The notes under the pieces were generated by a model. The model worked only from the letters and a program-made list of their open reading frames with translations, was not told the origin of the DNA and did no database searches. The position numbers were made by a program, and so were the translations under genes. DNA of 64,000 nucleotides from Mycobacterium sp. (GTDB lineage Bacteria > Actinomycetota > Actinomycetes > Mycobacteriales > Mycobacteriaceae). The stretch lies in NCBI GenBank assembly GCA_016197405.1, contig JACPVR010000004.1, positions 421,487-485,486 of the forward strand, in the 5' to 3' direction. Shown here one piece after another: positions 18,903 to 27,873 of this stretch; position 1 is the first letter of the stretch, and every line of letters begins with the position of its first letter.

Positions 18903-20072
18903 TCAACGCTTTCGCTGGGCCGCCTTGACCAGTCCGCCACCGATGATGAGCCGCTGGATCTCGCTGGTGCCCTCGTAGAGCCGCAGTAATCGGACGTCGC
19001 GGTAGATCCGCTCCACCGGGACTTCCCGCATGTACCCGGTGCCGCCGTGGATCTGAACCGCCAGATCTGCCACCTGCCCGGCCATTTCGGTGCAGAACAG
19101 CTTTGCCGCCGACGGCGCGATCCGGCGGTCCTCGTCGGTGACCCATTTGCGTGCGGTCTCGCGGACCAGCGCCTGGCCTGCCAGTACACCGGTCTGCTGG
19201 TCGGCGAGCATGGCTTGCACGAGCTGGAACTCGCCGATCGGTGTGCCGCCCTGGGTTGCGGTGGCGGCATAGGCGACCGATTCGTCAAGGGCGCGTTGGG
19301 CGGCGCCGACGGCGAGGGCCGCGATGTGGACCCGTCCCCGGGCCAGCGACGTCATGGCGGCGCGGTAGCCGATGTCCTCGCTGCCGCCGACCAGCGTGCC
19401 GTGTGGGACGCGCACGCCGGTGAAGTTGACGTCGGCGGTCCAGGCGCCTTCCTGGCCCATCTTCTTGTCCTTCACCCCGACCTCGACGCCCGGGGTGTCG
19501 GCGGGCACCAGGAAGACCGCGATGCCGGCGCCCTTGTCGTCGGCGGGCCTGCTGCGCGCGAACACCACGAAGAGATCGGCGGTCGGAGCGTTGGTGATGA
19601 ACCGTTTCTGTCCGTCGATGATCCAGCTGTCGCCGTCGCGCACGGCTTTGGTGCGCAGGCCCGCCGGGTTGGATCCGGCGCCGGGTTCGGTCAGCGCGAA
19701 CGAGGCGACGACATCACCGGAGGCGATGCCCTCGAGCCATGCCGACTTCTGTTCCTCGGTACCGAAGCCCACCAGTACCTGGCCCGCGATTCCGTTGTTG
19801 GTGCCGAACATCGACCGCAACGCCAGCGATGTGTAGCCCAATTCCATTGCCAGTTCGACATCCTGGGCCAGGTTGAGGCCGAGGCCGCCCCACTGCTGCG
19901 GGATCGCGTAGCCGAACAGGCCCATCTTCTTGGCGTGGTCGCGGATGTCGTCGGGCACCTTGTCCTCGGCGAGGATCTCTGACTCCCGTGGGACGACCGT
20001 GGTGCGCACGAAGTGACGCGTCTGCTCCAGGATCTCGGCGAAATCCTCTTCGTTGACTTCTGCGGCGGTCAT
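18903..20072 (-). CDS. Acyl-CoA dehydrogenase
   Basis: This 389-residue ACAD has all usual parts: the FAD-binding [15 protein letters not shown], the middle beta-domain, and C-terminal [10 protein letters not shown] with the catalytic base at about Glu367. It oxidises an acyl-CoA to the 2-enoyl-CoA and passes electrons to ETF. Two ATGs lie in tandem (ATGATG); the second, at 20072, has the better distance from GGAGG. It is divergent from the SDR at 20219 across a 146-base promoter region and begins the operon ACAD-SDR-ligase. Confidence 0.92.
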   Translation of the reverse strand: MTAAEVNEEDFAEILEQTRHFVRTTVVPRESEILAEDKVPDDIRDHAKKMGLFGYAIPQQWGGLGLNLAQDVELAMELGYTSLALRSMFGTNNGIAGQVLVGFGTEEQKSAWLEGIASGDVVASFALTEPGAGSNPAGLRTKAVRDGDSWIIDGQKRFITNAPTADLFVVFARSRPADDKGAGIAVFLVPADTPGVEVGVKDKKMGQEGAWTADVNFTGVRVPHGTLVGGSEDIGYRAAMTSLARGRVHIAALAVGAAQRALDESVAYAATATQGGTPIGEFQLVQAMLADQQTGVLAGQALVRETARKWVTDEDRRIAPSAAKLFCTEMAGQVADLAVQIHGGTGYMREVPVERIYRDVRLLRLYEGTSEIQRLIIGGGLVKAAQRKR

Positions 20073-20218
20073 CATTTCCTCCCTTGTGCGGTGACCTGTG
20101 GACTTCTGCCACAGATCGCCGATCGGACCCCTGCGCGGTCCGAACATCATATATGAAATACGATATTGCCAATCGCGGTGGGTTATCCGCACACGCAGGC
20201 AAGAAAGATGGTGATCAG

Positions 20219-20959
20219 GTGTCATTGTTGGCGGGACGGACGGCAGTCGTCACAGGTGGAGCGCAGGGCCTCGGCTTGGCGACGGCAAAGCGCTTCGTCG
20301 CCGAGGGGGCGCGGGTGGTGCTCGGCGATCTCGACCTGGCGGCGACTCAAGCCGCCGCTGCCGAGATCGGCGGTCCCGACCTCGCCGTCGCGGTGCGCTG
20401 CGATGTCACCTCGGCCACCGATGTCGACGCGTTGGTCGATGCCGCGGTACAGCGGTTCGGCGGTCTGGACATCATGGTCAACAACGCCGGTATCACCCGA
20501 GACGCCACCTTGCGCAAGATGACCGAGGAGCAGTTCGATCAGGTCATCGCCGTACATCTCAAGGGCACCTGGAACGGTCTGCGATCGGCGACGGCGATCA
20601 TGCGGGAGAACAAGCGCGGCGCAGTCGTCAACATGTCGTCGTTGTCGGGCAAGGTCGGCCTGATCGGACAGACCAACTATTCGGCGGCCAAGGCCGGCAT
20701 CGTCGGAATGACCAAAGCCGCGGCCAAGGAACTGGCGCATCTCGGCGTGCGGATCAACGCCATCCAGCCGGGCCTGATCCGCTCGGCGATGACCGAGGCC
20801 ATGCCGGAACGGATCTGGGAACAGAAGCTCGCCGAGGTGCCGATGGGGCGCGCAGGCGAACCCGACGAGATCGCCAATGTGGCGCTCTTCCTGGCCTCCG
20901 ATCTGTCGTCGTATATGACCGGCACGGTTCTGGAAGTCACCGGCGGACGGTTCATGTGA
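20219..20959 (+). CDS. FabG-like SDR (probable 3-hydroxyacyl-CoA dehydrogenase)
   Basis: This 246-residue SDR has TGGAQGLG near the N-terminus, NNAGITRD, and YSAAKAG; the last two resemble FabG and type II 3-hydroxyacyl-CoA dehydrogenases. Followed by a thiolase and an ACAD it most likely performs the third step of a beta-oxidation round. It starts at GTG ([11 protein letters not shown]); the 291-residue ORF would start within the divergent promoter region. No strong ribosome site is visible. Confidence 0.85.
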   Translation: MSLLAGRTAVVTGGAQGLGLATAKRFVAEGARVVLGDLDLAATQAAAAEIGGPDLAVAVRCDVTSATDVDALVDAAVQRFGGLDIMVNNAGITRDATLRKMTEEQFDQVIAVHLKGTWNGLRSATAIMRENKRGAVVNMSSLSGKVGLIGQTNYSAAKAGIVGMTKAAAKELAHLGVRINAIQPGLIRSAMTEAMPERIWEQKLAEVPMGRAGEPDEIANVALFLASDLSSYMTGTVLEVTGGRFM

Positions 20960-20978
20960 GAGAGAAAGAGACCGACAT

Positions 20979-22214
20979 ATGAGCACCACACGCACCGCTG
21001 TCATCTGTGAACCCGTCCGGACGCCGATCGGGCGTTACGGCGGCATGTTCGCCCCGCTGACCGCGGTCGAACTCGGAGTGACCGCGCTCAAGGGGCTGCT
21101 GGAGCGCACCGGTGTGGCACCGGATGCCATCGAGGACGTCATCCTGGGGCACTGCTACCCCAGTAGCGAGGCACCCGCAATCGGACGGGTGGTGGCCCTG
21201 GATTCCGGACTGCCGGTGACGGTTCCGGGTATGCAGCTCGACCGCCGTTGCGGGTCGGGGCTGCAGGCCGTCATCCAGGCAGCGATGCAGGTGGGTAGCG
21301 GGCAGAACGAACTCGTCGTCGCGGGCGGCGCCGAGAGCATGAGCAATGTGGTGTTCTACTCCACCGATATGCGCTGGGGCGGGAGCCGCGGCGGTGTGCG
21401 TGTGCACGACGCGCTGGCCCGGGGCCGCAGTACCGCGGGCGGTCGGGACTACCCGGTGCCCGGCGGCATGCTGGAGACCGCGGAGAACCTGCGGCGCCAG
21501 TACGGGATCAGCCGGGTCGAGCAGGACGAGCTCGCGGTGACCTCCCATCAGCGCGCCATCGCCGCGCAGCAGGCCGGCGTGCTCGCCGAGGAGATCATCC
21601 CGGTGACCGTCCGCACCCGTAAAGGGCAGGACGTCATCGACACCGACGAGCATCCGCGCGCCGATACGACGGTCGAGTCCCTTGCCAGGCTCAAACCCGT
21701 TCTCGGCAAGGATGATCCGGACGCGACTGTCACGGCCGGCAACGCCAGCGGGCAGAACGATGCGGCGTCGATGTGCATCGTCACCACCGAGAGCAAGGCC
21801 GCCGAACTGGGCCTGCGCCCCCTGGTAAAGCTGGTGTCCTGGGGTGTCGCCGGCGTGCCCCCGAACATCATGGGTATCGGTCCGGTTCCGGCCACCGCGC
21901 TGGCACTGGAGAAGGCCGGCCTGACCCTGGCCGATATCGACCTCATCGAACTCAACGAAGCATTCGCTGCGCAGGCGCTTGCAGTGATGCGGGAGTGGAA
22001 GTTCACCCCGTCTGATCTGGAGCGCACCAATGTGCACGGATCGGGTATCTCCCTGGGACATCCGGTGAGCGCCACCGGCGGCCGGATGTTGGCGACGCTG
22101 GCTCGTGAACTCACCCGGCGCCAGGCGCGCTACGGTCTGGAGACCATGTGCATCGGCGGCGGCCAGGGATTGGCCGCGGTCTTCGAGCGTGTTTCCGGAG
22201 GGGTAGACGCATGA
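20979..22214 (+). CDS. Acetyl-CoA acyltransferase (thiolase)
   Basis: This 411-residue type II thiolase has a full active site: nucleophile Cys91 in RRCGSG, His361 in SLGHPVSATG and Cys391 in CIGGGQG. It cleaves a 3-ketoacyl-CoA, or condenses two acyl-CoAs. It sits between a FabG-like SDR and an ACAD with which it overlaps by four bases, so it completes a beta-oxidation set. It contrasts with the thiolase-fold protein at 45450, whose His and second Cys are missing. Confidence 0.94.
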   Translation: MSTTRTAVICEPVRTPIGRYGGMFAPLTAVELGVTALKGLLERTGVAPDAIEDVILGHCYPSSEAPAIGRVVALDSGLPVTVPGMQLDRRCGSGLQAVIQAAMQVGSGQNELVVAGGAESMSNVVFYSTDMRWGGSRGGVRVHDALARGRSTAGGRDYPVPGGMLETAENLRRQYGISRVEQDELAVTSHQRAIAAQQAGVLAEEIIPVTVRTRKGQDVIDTDEHPRADTTVESLARLKPVLGKDDPDATVTAGNASGQNDAASMCIVTTESKAAELGLRPLVKLVSWGVAGVPPNIMGIGPVPATALALEKAGLTLADIDLIELNEAFAAQALAVMREWKFTPSDLERTNVHGSGISLGHPVSATGGRMLATLARELTRRQARYGLETMCIGGGQGLAAVFERVSGGVDA

Positions 22215-23407
22215 CCCGCTTGGCGCAGACCCTCGGTCTCACCGAGTTCCAGACCGAAATCGTCTCGACGGTACGGCAGTTCGTCGACAAAGAGATCATC
22301 CCGGCGGCCCAGGAACTGGAGCACGCCGACACCTATCCGCAGGCCATCGTCGACCAGATGAAAGAGATGGGCCTCTTCGGCCTGATGATCCCGGAAGAGT
22401 ATGGCGGGCTGGGGGAATCGCTGCTCACCTACGCGCTGTGCGTGGAGGAACTGGCACGCGGCTGGATGAGTATCTCCGGGGTCATCAACACCCACTTCAT
22501 CGTGGCGTACATGGTGCGCCAGCACGGCACCGATGAGCAGAAGCGTTACCACCTCACCAAGATGGCCACCGGAGAGTCTCGCGGCTCGTTCTCGATGTCC
22601 GAACCGGAATTGGGTTCCGACGTCGCGGCCATCCGCACCCGGGCCCGTCGCGACCCCGATGGCACCGGTTATGTCATCGACGGTCAGAAGATGTGGCTGA
22701 CCAATGGCGGCAGCTCGACCCTGGTCGCGGTGCTGGTGCGCACCGACGAGGGTGCCGACAAGCCGCATCGCAATCTCACCGCCTTCTTGGTGGAGAAGCC
22801 TTCGGGCTTCGGGGAAGTTCTTCCGGGACTGACCATTCCGGGCAAGATCGACAAGCTCGGTTACAAGGGTATCGATACCACCGAGTTGATCTTCGACGGC
22901 TTCCGGGCCAGGGCCGACCAGGTACTCGGTGAGCGACCCGGGCAGGGCTTCTTCCAGATGATGGATGGTGTCGAGGTGGGCCGGGTCAACGTCTCGGCAC
23001 GCGCCTGCGGTGTCGGTATCCGGGCCTTCGAGCTGGCGGCGCGCTATGCGCAGCAGCGTTCGACATTCGGCAAGCCCATCGCCGAGCATCAGGCCATCGC
23101 CTTTCAGCTCGCCGAGATGGCCACCAAAGTCGAAGCGGCACATCTGATGATGGTCAACGCGGCCCGTTTGAAGGACTCCGGCGAACGCAACGATGTCGCG
23201 GCGGGGATGGCGAAGTATCTGGCCAGCGAGTTCTGCGCCGAGGTCACCCAGCAGAGTTTCCGGATCCACGGCGGATACGGGTATTCCAAGGAGTACGAGA
23301 TCGAGCGGCTCATGCGCGATGCGCCGTTCCTGTTGATCGGCGAGGGAACCAGCGAGATCCAGAAGCAGATCATCAGCCGCAGACTGCTCGACGAGTACCG
23401 GATCTGA
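22211..23407 (+). CDS. Acyl-CoA dehydrogenase
   Basis: This 398-residue ACAD has SFSMSEPELGSDVAA in the FAD/acyl region, RSTFGKPIAEHQ and the catalytic base in GEGTSEIQ (about Glu378). It introduces the 2,3-double bond in an acyl-CoA. Its ATG overlaps the thiolase stop, and the longer ORF from 22148 lies within the thiolase gene. The GntR gene begins one base after its stop, so regulator and enzymes share a message. Confidence 0.93.
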   Translation: MTRLAQTLGLTEFQTEIVSTVRQFVDKEIIPAAQELEHADTYPQAIVDQMKEMGLFGLMIPEEYGGLGESLLTYALCVEELARGWMSISGVINTHFIVAYMVRQHGTDEQKRYHLTKMATGESRGSFSMSEPELGSDVAAIRTRARRDPDGTGYVIDGQKMWLTNGGSSTLVAVLVRTDEGADKPHRNLTAFLVEKPSGFGEVLPGLTIPGKIDKLGYKGIDTTELIFDGFRARADQVLGERPGQGFFQMMDGVEVGRVNVSARACGVGIRAFELAARYAQQRSTFGKPIAEHQAIAFQLAEMATKVEAAHLMMVNAARLKDSGERNDVAAGMAKYLASEFCAEVTQQSFRIHGGYGYSKEYEIERLMRDAPFLLIGEGTSEIQKQIISRRLLDEYRI

Positions 23408-23408
23408 C

Positions 23409-24086
23409 GTGAGCGTGCCGGATTTCGGCTCCCGCCCGCAGCTCGCCGAAGATGTGGCGCAGCTGATCCGCCGCCGGATCTTCGACGGCAGCTACCGCGC
23501 CGGTAGCTATATCAGGCTCGATCAGTTGGCGGCCGAGCTGGGTATCAGCGTCACGCCGGTGCGCGAGGCACTGTTCGGCCTGCGGGCCGAAGGGCTGTTG
23601 ACCCAGCAGCCGCGCCGGGGATTCGTCGTGTTACCCGTGACGCGCCGCGATATCGCCGACGTCGCCGAGGTGCAGGCGCATATCGGTGGTGAGCTCGCCA
23701 ACCGCGCGGCCGAACACATCACCGATGGTCAGTTACGTGAGCTCGAACAGATCCAGCAGCAACTCGAAGCGGCCCATGCGGCCGGCGATCACGAGCGCGC
23801 CGTGCGACTCAACCATGAGTTCCACCGCGGGGTGAACGTGGCGGCGGATTCACCGAAACTCGCCCAACTGATGGCACATACCACCCGATACGCCCTGGAA
23901 TCGGTGTTCCCGACGGTGGACGGCTGGTCGAAGCAATCAGCACGTGATCATCGCCGGGTGCTGGCGGCGTTGAAGAAGGGTGATGGTGAACTCGCGCGGG
24001 CCGCGATGGCCGAGCATCTGTGCGCGGGCGCCAAACCCCTCATCGATCACCTGACCCGGCTGGGTGTCGTGGAAGACGCGCAGTAG
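23409..24086 (+). CDS. GntR-family regulator (FadR/FCD subfamily)
   Basis: This 225-residue protein has an N-terminal winged helix (LDQLAAELGISVTPVREAL, about 37-56) and a C-terminal helical FCD domain with the metal-binding type residues in HEFH. It begins at GTG one base after the ACAD stop, as last gene of the SDR-thiolase-ACAD operon. A perfect 17-bp inverted repeat lies 15 bases after its end, in front of the CoA-transferase gene. It is therefore one candidate for the protein that binds that repeat, though no such site is seen in front of its own operon. The effector is probably an acyl-CoA or acid intermediate (family knowledge). Confidence 0.88.
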   Translation: MSVPDFGSRPQLAEDVAQLIRRRIFDGSYRAGSYIRLDQLAAELGISVTPVREALFGLRAEGLLTQQPRRGFVVLPVTRRDIADVAEVQAHIGGELANRAAEHITDGQLRELEQIQQQLEAAHAAGDHERAVRLNHEFHRGVNVAADSPKLAQLMAHTTRYALESVFPTVDGWSKQSARDHRRVLAALKKGDGELARAAMAEHLCAGAKPLIDHLTRLGVVEDAQ

Positions 24087-24100
24087 CTGTTGTGTAGCAT

Positions 24101-24117
24101 ACTGTAAGTCTTACAGT
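24101..24117. promoter_or_regulatory. Perfect 17-bp operator upstream of CoA-transferase
   Basis: ACTGTAA-GTC-TTACAGT is a perfect inverted repeat that ends 18 bases before the ATG at 24136. The same half-sites recur at 46758 and 46631. Confidence 0.72.
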
Positions 24118-24135
24118 CCCCAGTGAAAGTTGGTC

Positions 24136-25320
24136 ATGGGCGTCCTCGACGGTATGCGTGTGCTCGACTACGGCCGGTTCATCGCCGCTCCCTGGTGCAC
24201 CGCGATATTGGCCGATATGGGAGCCGACGTTCTGCGGGTGGAAAAGCGCGAGGGTGGCGAGGACCGCTGGGTGCAGGCCGTCACCGCGAACGGCGAGGGC
24301 GGCACTTTCCTGCAGTGCAACCGCAACAAGCGCTCGCTGACGTTGGATTCCACCACGCCCGAGGGAGCCGAGATCACCCGCCGGTTGGTGGCATCCGCCG
24401 ATATCGTGGTCGCCAATATGCCTGCCGCGGGAATGCGCGCCAGCGGACTCGACTACGAATCGCTTCGGGCCGTCAAACCGGACATCATCCTCGCAAGCGC
24501 CACCGCATACGGCGAAGGCGGACCCTACAGCGACAGAATCGGATTCGACGGTGCGGGACAGGTGATGTCGGGGGCCACCTACCGACAGGGCCTGCCCGAA
24601 AAACCCATCCGGACCGTGGTGCCCTACGCCGACTTCGGCACCGCACTGACCCTGACCATCGGTGTCATGATGGCGGTGTTACACCGGGAACGCACCGGGG
24701 TGGGGCAGCACGTGGAGAGTGCGCTGCTGCCGACCGCGCTGATGCTGTCGAACGCCTTTCTGATCGAACGTGACCTGCTCGGAGTCGACAAGCCGCGCAT
24801 GGGTAATCGGGGTACCTCGGTGGCACCCTGCGACCTGTATCGCACCAAGGACGATGGCTGGGTGTTGCTGCAGATCGCCGGGCAGCCGATGTTCAAGCGT
24901 TGGTGCCGCATGGTGCACCAACTCGATCTTTTCGACGATCCGCGCTTCGCCGACGACGACCTGCGCTGGCAGAACGGCGATGTGCTCAACGACCTGATGG
25001 CGCACTGGTGCGCCGACAAGACCAAGGCTGAGGTGCTTGCGCTACTGGAAGCCGCGAAACTGCCTGCCGCCCCGATGCATTCCACACAGGATGTGCTCGA
25101 CGATCCGCACATTCAGGCGATGGGGTATCTCCAGCGCGTCGCGTTCCCCGGTGCGGCGCACGACGTTCCGATCATCGAGACACCGTTCCGGATGTCGGCG
25201 ACACCAGGGACAATCCGTCGACGTGCCCCGTTACTCGGCGAACACACCGACGAGGTCCTCGGCGATATCGGCTACAGTGCAGCCGATATCGCCGGCTTGC
25301 GGGAACGCGAAATCATCTAG
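24136..25320 (+). CDS. Class III CoA-transferase (CaiB/BaiF family)
   Basis: This 394-residue family III CoA-transferase has the N-terminal LDGMRVLDYGRFIAAPWC, ADVLRVEKREGGED, and the probable catalytic aspartate in PYADFGTA (Asp166). These enzymes move CoA from one acyl-CoA to another acid, or isomerise (alpha-methylacyl-CoA racemase type). ATG 24136 is preferred to the TTG two codons earlier. It follows a perfect operator and is the only gene between it and the convergent operon: its TAG stop and the TAG of the opposite gene overlap in the palindrome CTAG. Confidence 0.9.
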   Translation: MGVLDGMRVLDYGRFIAAPWCTAILADMGADVLRVEKREGGEDRWVQAVTANGEGGTFLQCNRNKRSLTLDSTTPEGAEITRRLVASADIVVANMPAAGMRASGLDYESLRAVKPDIILASATAYGEGGPYSDRIGFDGAGQVMSGATYRQGLPEKPIRTVVPYADFGTALTLTIGVMMAVLHRERTGVGQHVESALLPTALMLSNAFLIERDLLGVDKPRMGNRGTSVAPCDLYRTKDDGWVLLQIAGQPMFKRWCRMVHQLDLFDDPRFADDDLRWQNGDVLNDLMAHWCADKTKAEVLALLEAAKLPAAPMHSTQDVLDDPHIQAMGYLQRVAFPGAAHDVPIIETPFRMSATPGTIRRRAPLLGEHTDEVLGDIGYSAADIAGLREREII

Positions 25321-26318
25321 GCCACCGAGTCCCGCGGTGTGGCACGAATCCTGATGACCTCCATGGTCGACCAGGATCTCGCCGGTCTCGGGCGACCCAC
25401 CTCCCGAACCGCACCGTGCATCCATGCGATGCCCAGCGAGACTGCCGCGGCGGCGGCATTGTGGGTGGCCTCGAACTCGAAGGTGCGTCCGCCGAAAGCC
25501 AACGTCGCCCGGACCGGCTGGCTGACGCCGTCGCGGGTCTCCCAGGTCACCGTCGATTTCACGTCGTCGTTGGTTGCGATGACGGGACCCTGCCCTTGGC
25601 TGTTGAATGTCGCGGTGGCGTAGTTGCCCGCCCCGAGCATCGCATTTCCCGTCTCCCAGTGACCATCGGCGTCGACGACACCCCAGACGAACCAATAGTG
25701 TTCGAGTTCGGCAATTTTCGACACCTGCGCGCTCAATCCCGGTAGACAGTACATCCGATCGAGCCCGCCATAACCGCCGGTGATCGCCGAGCCGTCGATA
25801 CTGCCTGACACCGTGCACCCGGTACTGGTGTAACCCACGTCATCCGGGAGCCCGGGAACGTAGATCGTGGTGACGTTCATCGGCAGCGGTGTGAGGACGA
25901 CATCGATGACGTTATCGTCCTTCCAGACGTACTTGTCGCGTCCAAGAACCACTTTGATGGGATGTCGGGCGTGCACCGTGGTATTGCCGGCGAACAGTGC
26001 TGAGCTGTGCTCTCGGTCCGACCAGAACAGCGGCCCCCAGTACATATCGTGCTCACCGGGAAACCGTAGGGTCCTCGGGTGCGACCACAGATCCGTCGAG
26101 CATTCGTGCAGGATGAAATCGAACGCCGCGCTCGCTGACATCGTCCTGATCAACTCGTACCGTTTGCCATCGGCAGTATCCACCATGGCCCACAGGAAAT
26201 TCAGATCGTTGTGCAACCCGGGGAACTGTTTGTCTCTTGTCGAATGATCCTGAATGGATGCATCCGCCATCGAGACGTACGGCACGATGTTGACTTTTGC
26301 GATGTCGAAATCAGTCAT
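25317..26318 (-). CDS. Protein of unknown function, predicted beta-rich
   Basis: I do not recognise this 333-residue protein. It has no signal peptide or membrane helix. It is rich in Trp, Tyr and Gly with short alternating segments (FWSDREHSSALFAG, AELEHYWFVWGVVD) that suggest a beta-barrel or beta-sandwich, and it contains several His/Asp-rich spots (EHDMYWGPLFW). It is the last gene of a seven-gene minus-strand operon with three crotonases and three CoA ligases, overlapping the preceding ligase by 8 bases, so it should act on or bind a pathway compound. A lipocalin/CrtC-like hydratase or a binding protein is conceivable, but nothing in the sequence proves it. Confidence 0.7.
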   Translation of the reverse strand: MTDFDIAKVNIVPYVSMADASIQDHSTRDKQFPGLHNDLNFLWAMVDTADGKRYELIRTMSASAAFDFILHECSTDLWSHPRTLRFPGEHDMYWGPLFWSDREHSSALFAGNTTVHARHPIKVVLGRDKYVWKDDNVIDVVLTPLPMNVTTIYVPGLPDDVGYTSTGCTVSGSIDGSAITGGYGGLDRMYCLPGLSAQVSKIAELEHYWFVWGVVDADGHWETGNAMLGAGNYATATFNSQGQGPVIATNDDVKSTVTWETRDGVSQPVRATLAFGGRTFEFEATHNAAAAAVSLGIAWMHGAVREVGRPRPARSWSTMEVIRIRATPRDSVA

Positions 26319-27873
26319 GCGATTCTCCCTGGAGAGTGGCTATGGGCGTGGTTGCGAGCAATTCACGGAGTCGTCGGGTGTCCACCTTCCCGGTCGGCCC
26401 GCGGGGGACGATGGCATCGGTATCGGACAACAGCCACACCGTCGGAATCTTGAAGGAGCTCAGCACGGATTTGGCCGCTGCGCGCAACTTCCCGACGTCG
26501 TGGACGGCGGTGTCGCAGACCACCACGGCGCCTACTTCCTTGCCGCCCTGCGCACCGGCGACATCTGTGGCGAATGCCGCCCGCACCCCGTCGATATCGC
26601 GCAGGCCCTGCACGACCTCGGCCGGGTAGACCGTGGCCCCGTTGACCTTGAACATGTCATCGGATCTGCCGCGGGAGAAGAGATAACCGGCAGAATCGAG
26701 GTAGCCGAGATCGCCGGTGCGGTAGTAGCCGTCGGTGGTGAACACCTGCTCGCGGCTGCGCCGGCAGATGCCGCGCATCAAGTGCGGCCCGCGGACCTCG
26801 ATCTCGCCAACCTCACCTGCCGGCAGTGTCGTCCGGTGATCGGTGTCGACTATGCGAACTGTCATGCCGGCAAACGGTTTACCGCAGCTGCCCCATGCCG
26901 TTCGCGGCATATCGGAGTCGGCGGGGAATCCGCAGTACGGCCCGAAGGTCTCGGTCATACCGAACAGGCTGGCCCTGGCCCCCGGTGCGGCCCTCATATC
27001 CGCCGGGAGCAGTGCTTCGAGGCTGCCGGGCCGCAGGGCACTCAGGTCCGCACCGACCGAATACTGATGCCGGGCCAACACATCCGCCTGGTCGGGCCAA
27101 CCTCGAAACAGGGTGACCCGCTCCCGCTCGAGCAGGCGCAGTGTGCGCGCAGGTTCCGGAATCGGTTCGGTGATCAGGGTCGCCCCCGCCGACAATGCGG
27201 ACAGTATCCCGGCGCCGAATCCGCCCACCCAGAAGAACGGCATCGGCAGATAAAGCCGGGTGTCACGTCCGATGCACCGCGCAGAAAGTCCGGAAGCTAC
27301 TGCACTCAGGGCATTCCCATGCGAATGTATGACGCCTTTGGGTGCCGCGCTGCTACCGGAGGTGAAGATGATCGCCATCGGATCACTCGGGGTGACAGCC
27401 CTGCACAGAGCGTCGACCAGGCCGCGGGCGGCGTGGTCGACGGGCAATGCCGCGGCCTCGTCGTCGGTCCAGACTTCTCGCAGGGCCGGCAGGTCCGATG
27501 CCATCTCCTGTAGCTTGGCCAGGTGATGGTGACCGCGGAACTGCGGCACTGTGATGACGTACTGGACCGACGCCACCCGCAGCTGTTCGGCCAATTCGCG
27601 CGCGGCCAACAACGTACTCAGCGGAACCAGGACGGCTCCGATACGGGTCAGTGCGAGCGCGATGAGCACCCACTGCGCTCCGTTGGGCATGATCAGCCCT
27701 ACCCGGGTGCCCTTGGCGACGCCCGCGTTGACGAAACCGGCTGCCAGTGTTCGGCTCCGGTTCTCCAGTTCGGTGTAGCCGATCCGGCTCGTGGGGTCGA
27801 CGACCATCGGCTTGTCGCCCTCGGTGCCGGCGCGCAACCGGATCACGGCATCGACGGTTCGCGGCTCAGTCAT
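26311..27873 (-). CDS. AMP-forming acyl-CoA ligase
   Basis: This 520-residue ANL enzyme has a P-loop slightly off consensus (TSGSSAAPKG), the FGMTETFG motif, GYYRTGDLGYLD and a C-terminal GPTGKVD with the catalytic lysine. It activates a carboxylic acid as its CoA thioester. It is the third of three CoA ligases in a row, overlapping its neighbours by 8 bases on each side. Together with the ligase at 27866 it forms a pair with the same layout (for example FFW-x-GGF), suggesting duplication. The acid substrate is unknown. Confidence 0.88.
   Translation of the reverse strand: MTEPRTVDAVIRLRAGTEGDKPMVVDPTSRIGYTELENRSRTLAAGFVNAGVAKGTRVGLIMPNGAQWVLIALALTRIGAVLVPLSTLLAARELAEQLRVASVQYVITVPQFRGHHHLAKLQEMASDLPALREVWTDDEAAALPVDHAARGLVDALCRAVTPSDPMAIIFTSGSSAAPKGVIHSHGNALSAVASGLSARCIGRDTRLYLPMPFFWVGGFGAGILSALSAGATLITEPIPEPARTLRLLERERVTLFRGWPDQADVLARHQYSVGADLSALRPGSLEALLPADMRAAPGARASLFGMTETFGPYCGFPADSDMPRTAWGSCGKPFAGMTVRIVDTDHRTTLPAGEVGEIEVRGPHLMRGICRRSREQVFTTDGYYRTGDLGYLDSAGYLFSRGRSDDMFKVNGATVYPAEVVQGLRDIDGVRAAFATDVAGAQGGKEVGAVVVCDTAVHDVGKLRAAAKSVLSSFKIPTVWLLSDTDAIVPRGPTGKVDTRRLRELLATTPIATLQGESHD

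Noticed and set aside
20130-20165. AT-rich stretch (ATATATGAAATACGATATTG) as another 17-bp operator
   Set aside because: Aligned to the consensus it has about four mismatches, so it is more likely promoter sequence of the ACAD/SDR divergent region.
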